DNA of 64,000 nt from Novosphingobium sp. GTDB taxonomy: Bacteria; Pseudomonadota; Alphaproteobacteria; Sphingomonadales; Sphingomonadaceae. The notes under the pieces were generated by a model. It was not told where the DNA came from and searched no databases. It worked only from the letters and a program-made list of their open reading frames with translations. This document shows positions 26,515 to 35,000 of this stretch, piece by piece (the first letter of the stretch is position 1; each line of letters starts with the position of its first letter). The position numbers and the translations under genes were made by a program. Location of the stretch: NCBI RefSeq assembly GCF_027486195.1, contig NZ_JAIXPP010000016.1:60086-124085 (forward strand), written 5' to 3'.

Positions 26515-28418
26515 GCGGCCTGCGCCTCCTCGCGCTCACTGGTGGCTGGATGGTTGGCGGAGACCAGCGCACGCGCCACGGGCGGGCAGACGCTGTTGCC
26601 GATCGCGCTGATCTGTTCGGAAATGGTGAGGGGGCGCTCCACCCATTTGCCGCGCAGAAACTTGCGGACCATCGGGTTGAGCACATAGTCCTCGGGGAAG
26701 CCCTGCGCGCGGGCCAGCTCGCGCGGGGTGAGCATGCGCAGGCCGATATCGACGATGACATAGGTCTTGGCGTCGATCGTCACCGTCACCACGGCAAAGC
26801 GCGCCTTGGTGGTCACCGTGTCGAGCGGGCGGTCAGCGGGCTGGATCTGCGCAGTCTCGCCATGGCAGCCGGATCCATAGAACTTCACGAGGAAGGCAGC
26901 GGTCTTGACCGCGCGCTCGAGCAGCTCGGGCGGCAGGGCATCTTCCTCGATCATCACCGTCTGCACCACGCGCTGCTGCGAGCCGGTGGTGGTCGCGGTC
27001 GAGAGCGGGCGCGCGGCAGACCGGCCTGCGCTGTTGCGATTGCGCGGCCCGCCGTTGGCCTGTTCGAGGTGCGCGGCCACCACCGCATGATGCTGCCCGC
27101 CAGCGCGCACGGTGCGCAGGGGAAGCTCTGCCTCGCCGCCGCCGTTCACCTTGTCGCTGCCATAGAAGCTGGAGAGGAACGCGGTGACGGCCGCATGCTT
27201 GCCGCCGCCGGCCACCATCGTGCCGAGCGGCTTGTCGACATGGGGGACGCGCGGCGCTTGTCCCTCGCGTTCGCCATAGCCCATTGACACCAGCGTGGCA
27301 GCGGCGAGCTGGTTGGTGTCTTTCGTCGATGCGCAGATCGTGTGCATCGGGCCATCTGCCGAATGGCTAGCGCCGCCCTGCTGGCCGTAGCTGATGAAGG
27401 CGGCGAGCACCGTATCGACCATGCCCAAGGGCGTCGCACCGGCTTGGCGGGCAGGCTGCCCGTTGCCGGTGACGGTGGGCATCGGGTTGGCCATATCGGC
27501 GCCGATGCTGCCCGAGTGGAACTTGGTGACATGCGCCGCGAGAACGGGATCTGCGACCATCAACTCGCCGCGATGCGCGCAGGTGATCGTGCGCATGGGC
27601 TCATCGATATCGTGGATGCGGACGCTGCCGGCGTGGGTGACCGGCACGATGAACGGCTTCGCCGCATTCACCACGTACCGCATCACGCCGTGGGCGATCC
27701 GGCGCTTGGTCGCATCCGCCAGCTCGCGCTTGCGATCGAAGATCGAGGGGCAGGAGATCGACCAGTCGATCACATGCCAGCCCGCCGTGCGCCAGGGCAG
27801 CAGCTTGCCCTTGCGCACCGCCGCGCTATCGGGCGCGCCGTGCGTCGGCTTTGGCCACACGATGGGCAAGCCATCGCGCCGCATGATCACGTAGAGCCGC
27901 CGGCGCGAGGTGGGTGCTCCATAATCGCAGGCGCGCAGCTTGCGCCATTGCACCCGGTAGCCGAGCCGCCGCCACCGCGCGACGCGGCGCTTGAAGGGCA
28001 CACCGCGCATTTCCTTGATCTCGCGGCCCTCCTCATCGAGCGGCCCGGCGGTCTCGTATTCCTCGACGTTCTCGAGGTAGGCGACGGTGGGCTGCGTTTC
28101 CTTGAGCCAGACCTCGACTTCATCGGAGAGCGCGCGGATATGGCGGTCCTTCACCGGGCCGCCCTTGGCCTTGCTGTATTCCTTGCAATCGGGCGAGAAC
28201 CAGGCCCCATCGACCGGGCGCAGCCGCGTTGCCGCAGCGGGCCAGAGCGAGCGGATATCCTGACAGAAATGCTCGGTGGTCGGGTGGTTGGCCTTATGGA
28301 TCGCAATGGCCGTGGCGCTGTGGTTGACGGCGATATCGACATGCCGCCCGATCGCCTGCGCGATGCCGGTGCTGGCCCCGCCGCCACCGGCGAAACCGTC
28401 GATGAAAAGACCCTTCAC
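26511..28418 (-). CDS. Phage DNA cytosine-5 methyltransferase
   Basis: 635 aa. Motif I FIDGFAGGGGASTGIAQAIG starts at residue 5; motif IV is AWFSPDCKEYSKAKGG (catalytic Cys in S-P-D-C, where most enzymes have P-C-Q); motif VI is AYLENVEEY; and the C-terminal motif is ARAQGFPEDYVL. The region between about 250 and 520 is unusually long and repetitive, with several PMHTI/PMRTIT/PLGTM/PLDTVT-type blocks, as in multispecific phage methylases. It probably methylates cytosine in more than one target. Confidence 0.9.
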   Translation of the reverse strand: MKGLFIDGFAGGGGASTGIAQAIGRHVDIAVNHSATAIAIHKANHPTTEHFCQDIRSLWPAAATRLRPVDGAWFSPDCKEYSKAKGGPVKDRHIRALSDEVEVWLKETQPTVAYLENVEEYETAGPLDEEGREIKEMRGVPFKRRVARWRRLGYRVQWRKLRACDYGAPTSRRRLYVIMRRDGLPIVWPKPTHGAPDSAAVRKGKLLPWRTAGWHVIDWSISCPSIFDRKRELADATKRRIAHGVMRYVVNAAKPFIVPVTHAGSVRIHDIDEPMRTITCAHRGELMVADPVLAAHVTKFHSGSIGADMANPMPTVTGNGQPARQAGATPLGMVDTVLAAFISYGQQGGASHSADGPMHTICASTKDTNQLAAATLVSMGYGEREGQAPRVPHVDKPLGTMVAGGGKHAAVTAFLSSFYGSDKVNGGGEAELPLRTVRAGGQHHAVVAAHLEQANGGPRNRNSAGRSAARPLSTATTTGSQQRVVQTVMIEEDALPPELLERAVKTAAFLVKFYGSGCHGETAQIQPADRPLDTVTTKARFAVVTVTIDAKTYVIVDIGLRMLTPRELARAQGFPEDYVLNPMVRKFLRGKWVERPLTISEQISAIGNSVCPPVARALVSANHPATSEREEAQAA

Positions 28419-28780
28419 TGGATCTGACCCTTCGCGGCAAGGCAGCCCCGGCTCCAGTCGCTGTCGCGGACAAGGGACGGCAGGAGTTCTACCCCAGCGC
28501 CATGATTGGCCTGAAACTCGGCCATGGCAGCCGGTTCATAATCGTAGGAATGATCGTTCGGGGCGGCGAGGGCGCGCGGGGCTTCATCATGTGCGAAGTA
28601 GGCAACCGTCAGCGGATGACAGCACTTCTGGCAATCATCACCAAGTATCCATGGGTTGGGATAGTTGCCGTGGTGGTTGACGCCGTCGTGTAGCGCCTTG
28701 TTCCAGCTATCGATGCCGGGTTCGTTGCAAAGCGGGCATAGCCAGCGGGTGAATTGATCGAAGGTCGCTTTGTCGCTCAT
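28415..28780 (-). CDS. Small putative zinc-binding phage protein (121 aa)
   Basis: It contains WLCPLCNEPG and CQKCCHPLT, paired cysteine motifs consistent with a zinc ribbon, then AYFAHDEAPRALAAP. It overlaps the methylase start by four bases. Role unknown; a nucleic-acid-binding early protein is likely. Confidence 0.6.
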   Translation of the reverse strand: MSDKATFDQFTRWLCPLCNEPGIDSWNKALHDGVNHHGNYPNPWILGDDCQKCCHPLTVAYFAHDEAPRALAAPNDHSYDYEPAAMAEFQANHGAGVELLPSLVRDSDWSRGCLAAKGQIQ

Positions 28781-28781
28781 G

Positions 28782-28997
28782 TCAGTTTCTCTGTTGGCGG
28801 GGGGAGAGGGACTGCAGGCGCGCGATTTCGCGGCGTGCGGCTTGCAGTTCGTGGGTGAGGGAGCGGACCTGCCGCTCGGCCACCTCGCGCTCGCGAATGG
28901 CCACCTCGCGCTCCTGCCGCGCGGCGCGGAGCTGGCCCTCCTGCGTGGCGATGCGCTTGATGGCCTTCAAGTAATCGGTGGGCGGCTTGTTGCTCAT
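28782..28997 (-). CDS. Small coiled-coil phage protein (71 aa)
   Basis: Almost entirely one charged helix: REREVAERQVRSLTHELQ then AARREIARLQSL. Probably a dimeric coiled coil. It overlaps the ASCH gene by four bases. Function unknown. Confidence 0.55.
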   Translation of the reverse strand: MSNKPPTDYLKAIKRIATQEGQLRAARQEREVAIREREVAERQVRSLTHELQAARREIARLQSLSPRQQRN

Positions 28998-29500
28998 GCC
29001 AGCACCCCTTCCGGCTCGGGCCAGTTCCAGAGGCCCTGCGCGCCGCGCATGGGGATGGGGTGGGGCCAGGCTTCGATTTCGAGCATGGGCCAGCCCCAGT
29101 TGGCGTGTTCGTCGCGGCCAGAATCGTTCGCGCGAGGGACGCCGAATTCCTCGGCGATTGCGGTGCCGAGGCGCGGCTCACCCACCACGGCGGTGCCGAT
29201 GCCGCAGGCCATGGGGAGCGGATCCTTGCCGAGCAGCATCTGGCGCAGCACGGGCAGGGCCTTGTCGGTGATCAGGCAAGTCTCGCGAGCGTATTGCTCG
29301 AGCTCTTCGTCCGCCTCGCGGTGCACGTGCATGTGGTAGAGCGCGCAGACTTCATCCCGATCGATCTTGCGCGCGGCGGCGTGGATCACGATGCGCTGGC
29401 CGACGGTCGCGCGCGGCGGGCGCCAGCCCCGGAATTCATAGGGCTTGGCGCCAGCGATGATCAGGCTCGCCCACGGCTGCCAGATGGTGAGAGCCTTCAT
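28994..29500 (-). CDS. ASCH-domain protein
   Basis: 168 aa. The start KALTIWQPWASLIIAGAKPY and EFRGWR match the ASCH fold (beta-barrel related to PUA), followed by VIHAAARK. ASCH proteins bind RNA or modified nucleotides; phage copies are often beside nucleotide-modification genes. Here three methylases and an Nmad5-like gene are neighbours, which fits. Confidence 0.75.
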   Translation of the reverse strand: MKALTIWQPWASLIIAGAKPYEFRGWRPPRATVGQRIVIHAAARKIDRDEVCALYHMHVHREADEELEQYARETCLITDKALPVLRQMLLGKDPLPMACGIGTAVVGEPRLGTAIAEEFGVPRANDSGRDEHANWGWPMLEIEAWPHPIPMRGAQGLWNWPEPEGVLA

Positions 29501-29745
29501 GCCGCCACCTCGCGCAAGCCAAGTGTGATCGTCTCGCGGTTGCGCACGGCGATGAAGGGCACGTAGTCATGCCCTTCGTACTTCTTCGCGGTAGAGAAGC
29601 GCGCCTCCAGCACCTCGATCACTGTGCCGGGTTCGAAGTCCCGAGCGATGGCGGCAATCGCAGCCTCTTTGCTGTCGGATTCGTAGCCGCATTCATCGGC
29701 TTCGCCCTCAATGCAGGCGTACCACTTCCAAGGGGCGCGCTTCAT
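29497..29745 (-). CDS. Small hypothetical phage protein (82 aa)
   Basis: Begins MKRAPWKWYACIEGEADECG and contains EGHDYVPFIAVRNRETITLG. It is acidic and overlaps both neighbours by four bases. Not recognised. Confidence 0.55.
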   Translation of the reverse strand: MKRAPWKWYACIEGEADECGYESDSKEAAIAAIARDFEPGTVIEVLEARFSTAKKYEGHDYVPFIAVRNRETITLGLREVAA

Positions 29746-30347
29746 GCCGCCACCTCGACCGGCAGGCCGAACGCGGCGTTGAGGTGCTGGAACTGGACTG
29801 CGGGGAGGTTGGGCTTTGCCGGGGGCAGCAGGTGCTTTGAAAGAAAGGGCAATGCCTCGGGCCAGACCTTCTCCATCTGCGCTGCCGTATTGATGCTGTT
29901 CAATGCGGCCATCGCCTCGGCGTGCGCCTTGCTGATCGCATCGACAAATGCCTGCTGGTCTGTGGCGAACTTCTGCAGTCGGGCATCAAGCTCGGTCTCT
30001 GCATCGACTAACAGGGGTGTGTTGCAATGCTGCTCGAAGATCGGTCGCCAGACCCCCTCGCCACGAACAGCCCACTTTTCCGTTCCAAGGCGGATTGAGC
30101 CGACCGTGATCCGGTAGCCGGAAGATGTCCGGCATTCGATCTTGGTACTAGTGCGAAGCGCCTTCTTTCCGCTGGCTGATTGGAGCTTCTCCATCAGCCC
30201 GCGCACCTCAGATGCGTAGCGGGTGCAGTAGGCAAGCTCGAAGAGTTGAGCGTTTTCGGCGAGCAGCTCCTCGCCCGTTTTCGTGAAGCGGAGGTCGAGC
30301 AGATCGAGCGCAATGGCCTGACGGATCTGGTTGGTGATGCGAGACAT
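29742..30347 (-). CDS. Putative Nmad5-like protein (nucleotide-modification associated)
   Basis: 201 aa. The N-terminus SRITNQIRQAIALDLLDLRF followed by a long helical region, a short beta insert (YRITVGSIRLG) and a helical C-terminus resembles the Nmad5 family proposed to accompany phage DNA base modification. The match is from memory of the family pattern, so it is tentative. Neighbouring ASCH and methylase genes are consistent. Confidence 0.5.
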   Translation of the reverse strand: MSRITNQIRQAIALDLLDLRFTKTGEELLAENAQLFELAYCTRYASEVRGLMEKLQSASGKKALRTSTKIECRTSSGYRITVGSIRLGTEKWAVRGEGVWRPIFEQHCNTPLLVDAETELDARLQKFATDQQAFVDAISKAHAEAMAALNSINTAAQMEKVWPEALPFLSKHLLPPAKPNLPAVQFQHLNAAFGLPVEVAA

Positions 30348-30368
30348 TGGCGGGTCCTTTCGTGGTGG

Positions 30369-30641
30369 TCAGTCGAAGTGCATCCAGGGCGGTGGTTCGT
30401 AGGGCCTTGGAGGGGATGGTGGCGGTGCAGGGGGCCGTGGAGCGTGCGGTGGCCATGGTGGCGGGTGGCCGTTCATTTTGGCCTGCAGGCGGGCGTTGCT
30501 GGCTTCCCACTTCGCGCGGGCCTCGCGGCGCTGCAGTTCCTGCTCGGCCTCTGCCGGCGTGCAGCGCAATTCGAGGGCGAGATTGAAGGCGGCGCGGTGG
30601 CGGCGCCAGCGTTCGGCCTGAGTGAGACGCTCACGCGACAT
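30369..30641 (-). CDS. Small phage protein with proline-rich tail (90 aa)
   Basis: From the ATG at 30641: SRERLTQAERWRRHRAAFNL, a basic helix, then a Pro-rich tail (PPPWPPHAPRPPAPPPSPP). It overlaps the next upstream gene. Function unknown. Confidence 0.45.
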   Translation of the reverse strand: MSRERLTQAERWRRHRAAFNLALELRCTPAEAEQELQRREARAKWEASNARLQAKMNGHPPPWPPHAPRPPAPPPSPPRPYEPPPWMHFD

Positions 30642-30867
30642 GACGCCTTGGCCCGGCAGCCCGTTGCGCGACGATCTGCGCTTGCAGTTTTGCCCGATGG
30701 GCCATTTCGGCATCGCGCTGCTGCTGGTGCCAGACGCGCATGTAGAGCCGGTGTTCGAGGCTCTGCAGCTCGGCCGCTTCGGCATGGGTCAGCATGCGCT
30801 GGGCATTGAGTTCGTAGAGTTCGCAGCGGCGCGCGTTCTGGATGGGAACGGGGATCTGGCGCTTCAT
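30631..30867 (-). CDS. Small charged phage protein (78 aa)
   Basis: From the ATG at 30867: KRQIPVPIQNARRCELYELN, followed by an Arg/Gln/Glu-rich helix. The ATG overlaps the upstream small membrane gene stop. Not recognised. Confidence 0.5.
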   Translation of the reverse strand: MKRQIPVPIQNARRCELYELNAQRMLTHAEAAELQSLEHRLYMRVWHQQQRDAEMAHRAKLQAQIVAQRAAGPRRHVA

Positions 30868-30983
30868 GGCTGCCCCCACATGTCGAGCAGGCCACCGGTC
30901 GCGCCGATCGCCATCGCAAGCAGCATGAGGACCACATAGACGGCGACGAAGCGCCAGCGGTGCGGGCGGGGTTCGGGTTCCAT
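30864..30983 (-). CDS. Small membrane protein (39 aa)
   Basis: Starts MEPEPRPHRWR, then a single hydrophobic helix (FVAVYVVLMLLAMAIGATGG). It is packed between overlapping early genes. Possibly a superinfection-exclusion or regulatory micropeptide; that is a guess. Confidence 0.45.
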   Translation of the reverse strand: MEPEPRPHRWRFVAVYVVLMLLAMAIGATGGLLDMWGQP

Positions 30984-30988
30984 CGGGA

Positions 30989-31126
30989 TCAGCGCCACGG
31001 GCAGGCTCCAAGGCTGGGGCACTGCACAACGCCCGCGATGATGCGTTCGGCGAAGTGCAGCACGGTGAAGAGGAGAAGTGCGAAGGCGAGCAGCTTGCCC
31101 GCCTGCTGGATGCCGGCGGCGTTCAT
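30989..31126 (-). CDS. Small membrane protein (45 aa)
   Basis: Starts MNAAGIQQAGKLLAFALLLF and continues TVLHFAERIIAGVV, one transmembrane helix, then a Cys-containing tail. The ATG overlaps the stop of the upstream gene (ATGA), which supports it. Function unknown. Confidence 0.45.
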   Translation of the reverse strand: MNAAGIQQAGKLLAFALLLFTVLHFAERIIAGVVQCPSLGACPWR

Positions 31127-31626
31127 GCGGCTTTCCTTTCGATGAAGTTGGCCGCATCGGCCCGCAGCAGGCGCGTGATCGCGGCCATCCGGTGGACGCG
31201 GGGGATGAGCCCATCGGTGCGCGCAAGGTGCCAGCGCAGGCCGTGGAGAAGCGCGGCCTGATCGGCGAGCTCGGCACTGTGGCGGCGGCGCGCCTCGGCC
31301 TCGATGCGCTCGATCGAGAGGTCGACGGCGGCGCGGCGGGCGTGGATCGATGCCGGCGGGGGCAGCTCTCCCTCTTCCCGCACGATCCAGCGCCATTCGG
31401 CGACCAGCAGGCGCCAGGCGGCGATATCGGCTTCTGCCGCGTCACCCGCGATCAGGCCCTTGCGGATCCATTCGGGATAGGCCTGTTCGCGCCGTGCAAG
31501 GCTGGTTTCAGCCTGGGCGAGGAGCGCGGCATAATCGAACGCGGTGGACGGCCAGACCGGCCAGCTTTCGAGCGCGGCGGGATCTCCGGCGATGTGGAAT
31601 TCGCCGCTGTTGACCGGGGCGTTCAT
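31123..31626 (-). CDS. Hypothetical early phage protein (167 aa)
   Basis: The ATG at 31626 (MNAPVNSGEFHIAGDPAALE) overlaps the previous stop. Helical and Arg/Ala-rich: AWRLLVAEWRWIVREEGELP and AVDLSIERIEAEARRRHSAE. No family is recognised. Confidence 0.55.
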   Translation of the reverse strand: MNAPVNSGEFHIAGDPAALESWPVWPSTAFDYAALLAQAETSLARREQAYPEWIRKGLIAGDAAEADIAAWRLLVAEWRWIVREEGELPPPASIHARRAAVDLSIERIEAEARRRHSAELADQAALLHGLRWHLARTDGLIPRVHRMAAITRLLRADAANFIERKAA

Positions 31627-31931
31627 GCCGCACCGCAAATGCAGGCCGCTTCCGGCCCATAGAGGGCATCGAAGAACGGCTTGTTGTCGATGCGCCACTG
31701 CCGGGCATTGGCGATGCGCTCGGCAAAATCGCGCGTGCTGGCATGGCTGTTGCCGTCGATTTCGAAGTTGCGCTCTTCAGGGCCGTGAAGCGCATCGAAG
31801 TGCGGGGCATTGACCTCGCGCCAGCGCGCCGGATCGGAGGCATCCGTCTCCGCCAGCGTGCGATGGTTGTAGGGGAAGCCGGCAGGTGCGGCGGCTGCGC
31901 AAAGGCGCGGGATGATCAGCGCGCGGGCCAT
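31623..31931 (-). CDS. Hypothetical early phage protein (102 aa)
   Basis: The ATG at 31931 gives MARALIIPRLCAAAAPAGFP. It contains two related blocks, WREVNAPHFDALHGPE and WRIDNKPFFDALYGPE, an internal duplication of about 45 residues. Function unknown. Confidence 0.55.
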   Translation of the reverse strand: MARALIIPRLCAAAAPAGFPYNHRTLAETDASDPARWREVNAPHFDALHGPEERNFEIDGNSHASTRDFAERIANARQWRIDNKPFFDALYGPEAACICGAA

Positions 31932-32161
31932 CACGCGGCACTCTTCGACGGTGCAGGCCGGTTGCGGCGCGGATAGCCGCCGGCGAGGATCGTGCGGGTG
32001 GGGATGCCGAGCCGGGTGCAATCGGTGCACCAGACTTGCCCCGTGCGCTGGGTCCAGCCCACCGGCAGCTTGCCATCGGCGCTGTTGTGGACGGTGCCAC
32101 AACCGCATTCGAAGGCGGGGATGTTCGGGATGATCAGGGCATGTTTCGGGGCAGGTCGCAT
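31931..32161 (-). CDS. Small putative zinc-ribbon protein (76 aa)
   Basis: It contains FECGCGTVHNSADGKLPVGW and VWCTDCTRLG, two cysteine pairs about 25 residues apart, typical of a zinc ribbon. It lies 15 bases downstream of the primase-helicase gene. Possible nucleic-acid-binding role. Confidence 0.55.
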   Translation of the reverse strand: MRPAPKHALIIPNIPAFECGCGTVHNSADGKLPVGWTQRTGQVWCTDCTRLGIPTRTILAGGYPRRNRPAPSKSAA

Positions 32162-32176
32162 CGGTATGCTCCTTCT

Positions 32177-34894
32177 TCAGATGACCGGGTTTTCGGAGAG
32201 CGGGCGCTGGAAGACCCAGCAGTGGAAGAACTTGCCGCTGGGGCTGTTCACGCTCTTCTGCGTGATGAACTTGCGGCCCTTGCTGGCCTTCAGGTGGCGG
32301 CGCAGATCGTCCTCGCTCGGCGGGGTCTGGCCGTGCGCGCGGCAGCGTTCGAAGAATTGCGGCAGGTTGACCGCGATCTCGCTCTCGGGCTTGCGGCTGT
32401 TGTTGAGCGGGCGCTCGATCGCGGGCGGCTCGATCTCGACCAGGTAATCAAAGATCGCCCAGAACTTCTCGACCACCGGGTGTTCGCTCGATGTCACCAA
32501 TTGCCGTTGGCGCGTCATCTCGGCGATGAATTCGAGGCCGGCGCGGTGCAGCCCTTCGGAGATCGGCAGGATGCAGCGCATTGCGGTGAGCGCGGCGGCG
32601 AGCTGGGCGTGGTTTCGCAGCAGGCGCACGTTTTTGACGCCGGTGATGTTCTGCAGTTCGTCCCGATAGCGCGGGTAGCAATCGCGCCAGATCTTGAGGA
32701 ACTCCTCCTCGCGCCGCAGCATGTGGATGATGAACCCCGAGAGTTCTTCCTCGTGCAGCTGCTCCAGCTTTTCAGCGGCGCGCTGTGTTTCCGGGCTGAA
32801 GCGGGACTTGTCGAAATGCAGGCCCATGATGCGTTCCATCACGGCGGGCGTGGCATTGACGGTGTTGTTCTGGGCGATCACGATCGATCCGCGGAACGGC
32901 GGCTCGAATGTTTCCATGCCCCCGGTTTTCACGCCCCGCGTGCGGGTGGCACCGCCGTTGTAGAGGCTCTTCAGCTCCTCCCATTCGAACTTCTTGCCGT
33001 GGGTGGCCTCATCGCGGCTATCACCTTCAAGGAAGACCACCGGCAGGTTCGAGACCTTGCCGAGCGTGCGGGCGATGCCGGCGCTGGTAGATTTGTTGGG
33101 ATCGAAGCCTTCGTAATCATCATGCCCGTGGCCCAGCAGCTTCCACAGGAACATGATCAGCGTGGATTTGCCGGTGCCGGGCAGGCCGGACATTTCAAGG
33201 AACCCGAGGCTCTTGGTCTCAAGGCGAACCTGAACTGCAAACAGGCTCAAAACGAAGTAGGCGACGGTAATGAGGCCGTTCTCGGCAAAGGCATCGATCA
33301 CCAGCGGGAACCAATCGGTAGGCACCTGCTGGCTGTCGTAATTGATGCGCAGCATGCGTTCGCTGGTCGCCAACTTCAGCGAGCAATCGCCGAACTCGAA
33401 GAAGTCCTCATCGTTAAGCTCGAACACGCGGCCCCTGCGCACCGCGATATCGCCGAGGACATAGACCTGGCGCTTGGGATCGTAGCCGGTTGCGTCGAGC
33501 GTCTCGACCGTCTTGAGCTTGCGGGTCTGCGCCTCAAGAATTCGGTCGAGCTGTTCACCCGTGCCGCGCCACAGCGCGCCCGATGCGCAGGACAGCATGC
33601 GCTTCTTGAACTCGGCGCTGGCGGACATCGCGCCGCCGGAGAAGCCCGCCTTCACCGGCGGCTTGTCGACCGGGAAGTCGATGCGCAGGTAGTAGAGCGA
33701 TTCCTCGGTCGCGGGGTTGCGCTGGAAGTAGAGGGTGCGGAAGCTGGCGTTGCAGATCCGGGCGACTAGGCCGGCCGTCTCTGCCGCTTCCTGCCGCAAC
33801 TCATCTTTATCGCGCGTCGGGTCGTTCTCTGCCAGTTCCTTGACAGTGTCGGCGATCTTCTTTGGGCTGAATTCCGCCCAATACATTTCGTTGTTGAAGA
33901 TGAGCGGGAAGCTGCTGCGCTCCCGCTGCCGCCACATCATGAAGGCCTTTTCGAAGGCTGTGTCAGCGATCAGGACCGCGCCGTTCTGGCGGTATTCCTC
34001 GAGGTGCTTCTTCGTCAGCCGCTCGCGGACCAGCAGGTTGTTCCAGTCGAGCTTGTCGTCCTCACCCTCGGGCCGGGGCTGCGCGGCGGTGGCCTCCCAG
34101 CCTTCATCGCGCGCGCGCTTGACGTATTTGCGGGTAAAGTCCGCGCCCGCCTTGCCGATATCGAATGCGAAGACGAGGCGGGGCTGGTGGGTTGGGTTGG
34201 GGCCGTTGGCGATGGCCTTGCGCAGGGCATCCAGCGCGATCTCGGGAAAGTTGTTCACCGACATCGCAGAAACGGCGGCGAGGCCCGCATCGTGCAACTC
34301 GGCCCCGCCGAAGGCCTGCACCAGCGCGGCGGCATCGAAAATGCCCTCCGCGATCCAGATTTCCTTGGCGGCGGCGAGCTGGTCGATCGTGTGCGCGGGG
34401 TGCTGCCACCATTGGCCCTTGTATTTTTTGCCCCACGCGAAATGGGCCTTCTTTTCAAACCGGCCGGGCTGATCGATCAGGCGTTCCCAGTGGCTGCCGC
34501 CCGGGAGGAGAAAGCGCACGGTGGCCGATGACAGGTTGCGGCCCCGGTCGACATAGGTTTCCTGCGAATAGCTGCCGCGCAGGAGGCGCAGATCGAGGCC
34601 GCGCGCATGGCTGAGATAGGCATCGGCGGCGGCGTTGGGGTTCGTCTCGGTCTGCTGGTGACGGTTCGACCAGTTGTCGAAGATCTCCGGATAGAGGTCG
34701 CGGACCTCGCCCTCCCACCCGCAGCGGTTTTGCCGCCCGCAGCGAAGCACCCAGGGCTTGGTGGCAGAGGTATAAAGCTCGCGCTTGTTGCATTGGGGGC
34801 AGCGGCCCTTCTGCAGCCAATCGCCCTTCTCCGCGTCGAACTTATAGTCGCGCTTGATGTTGGCCAGGACTTCGGTGCGGATATCGTCGCGCAT
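32177..34894 (-). CDS. Phage primase-helicase (zinc finger, TOPRIM, helicase)
   Basis: 905 aa from the ATG at 34894. A zinc finger (CPQCNKRELY, later CGRQNRCGW) is followed by a TOPRIM primase region (IWIAEGIFDAAALVQAF, RLVFAFDIGKAGADF, EDDKLDWNN). The helicase has Walker A MSGLPGTGKSTLIMFLW near residue 600, Walker B VVFLEGDSRDE and IVIAQNNTVNATPAVMERI. This combination primes and unwinds DNA at a phage origin, like the P4 alpha protein in concept, and stands where a P2 phage would have the rolling-circle protein A. The 56-residue upstream extension is low-complexity and lies in a gap, so it is omitted. Confidence 0.88.
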   Translation of the reverse strand: MRDDIRTEVLANIKRDYKFDAEKGDWLQKGRCPQCNKRELYTSATKPWVLRCGRQNRCGWEGEVRDLYPEIFDNWSNRHQQTETNPNAAADAYLSHARGLDLRLLRGSYSQETYVDRGRNLSSATVRFLLPGGSHWERLIDQPGRFEKKAHFAWGKKYKGQWWQHPAHTIDQLAAAKEIWIAEGIFDAAALVQAFGGAELHDAGLAAVSAMSVNNFPEIALDALRKAIANGPNPTHQPRLVFAFDIGKAGADFTRKYVKRARDEGWEATAAQPRPEGEDDKLDWNNLLVRERLTKKHLEEYRQNGAVLIADTAFEKAFMMWRQRERSSFPLIFNNEMYWAEFSPKKIADTVKELAENDPTRDKDELRQEAAETAGLVARICNASFRTLYFQRNPATEESLYYLRIDFPVDKPPVKAGFSGGAMSASAEFKKRMLSCASGALWRGTGEQLDRILEAQTRKLKTVETLDATGYDPKRQVYVLGDIAVRRGRVFELNDEDFFEFGDCSLKLATSERMLRINYDSQQVPTDWFPLVIDAFAENGLITVAYFVLSLFAVQVRLETKSLGFLEMSGLPGTGKSTLIMFLWKLLGHGHDDYEGFDPNKSTSAGIARTLGKVSNLPVVFLEGDSRDEATHGKKFEWEELKSLYNGGATRTRGVKTGGMETFEPPFRGSIVIAQNNTVNATPAVMERIMGLHFDKSRFSPETQRAAEKLEQLHEEELSGFIIHMLRREEEFLKIWRDCYPRYRDELQNITGVKNVRLLRNHAQLAAALTAMRCILPISEGLHRAGLEFIAEMTRQRQLVTSSEHPVVEKFWAIFDYLVEIEPPAIERPLNNSRKPESEIAVNLPQFFERCRAHGQTPPSEDDLRRHLKASKGRKFITQKSVNSPSGKFFHCWVFQRPLSENPVI

Positions 34895-35000
34895 GAAAAA
34901 TGGGGCTTTCAGGAAAGCGGCAGGCAAAGGGAGGGCGTCACCGGAAGCGGGGTCCGGTGGGCGGCAGGGTTGGCGGGCTTGGTGGGAAGGTGGGCCGGGC

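Noticed and set aside
27342..28427. 361-aa plus-strand ORF
   Set aside because: Antisense to the cytosine methylase; no recognisable domain.
32036..33769. 577-aa plus-strand ORF
   Set aside because: It runs opposite the primase-helicase with typical GC-rich shadow composition and no motifs.
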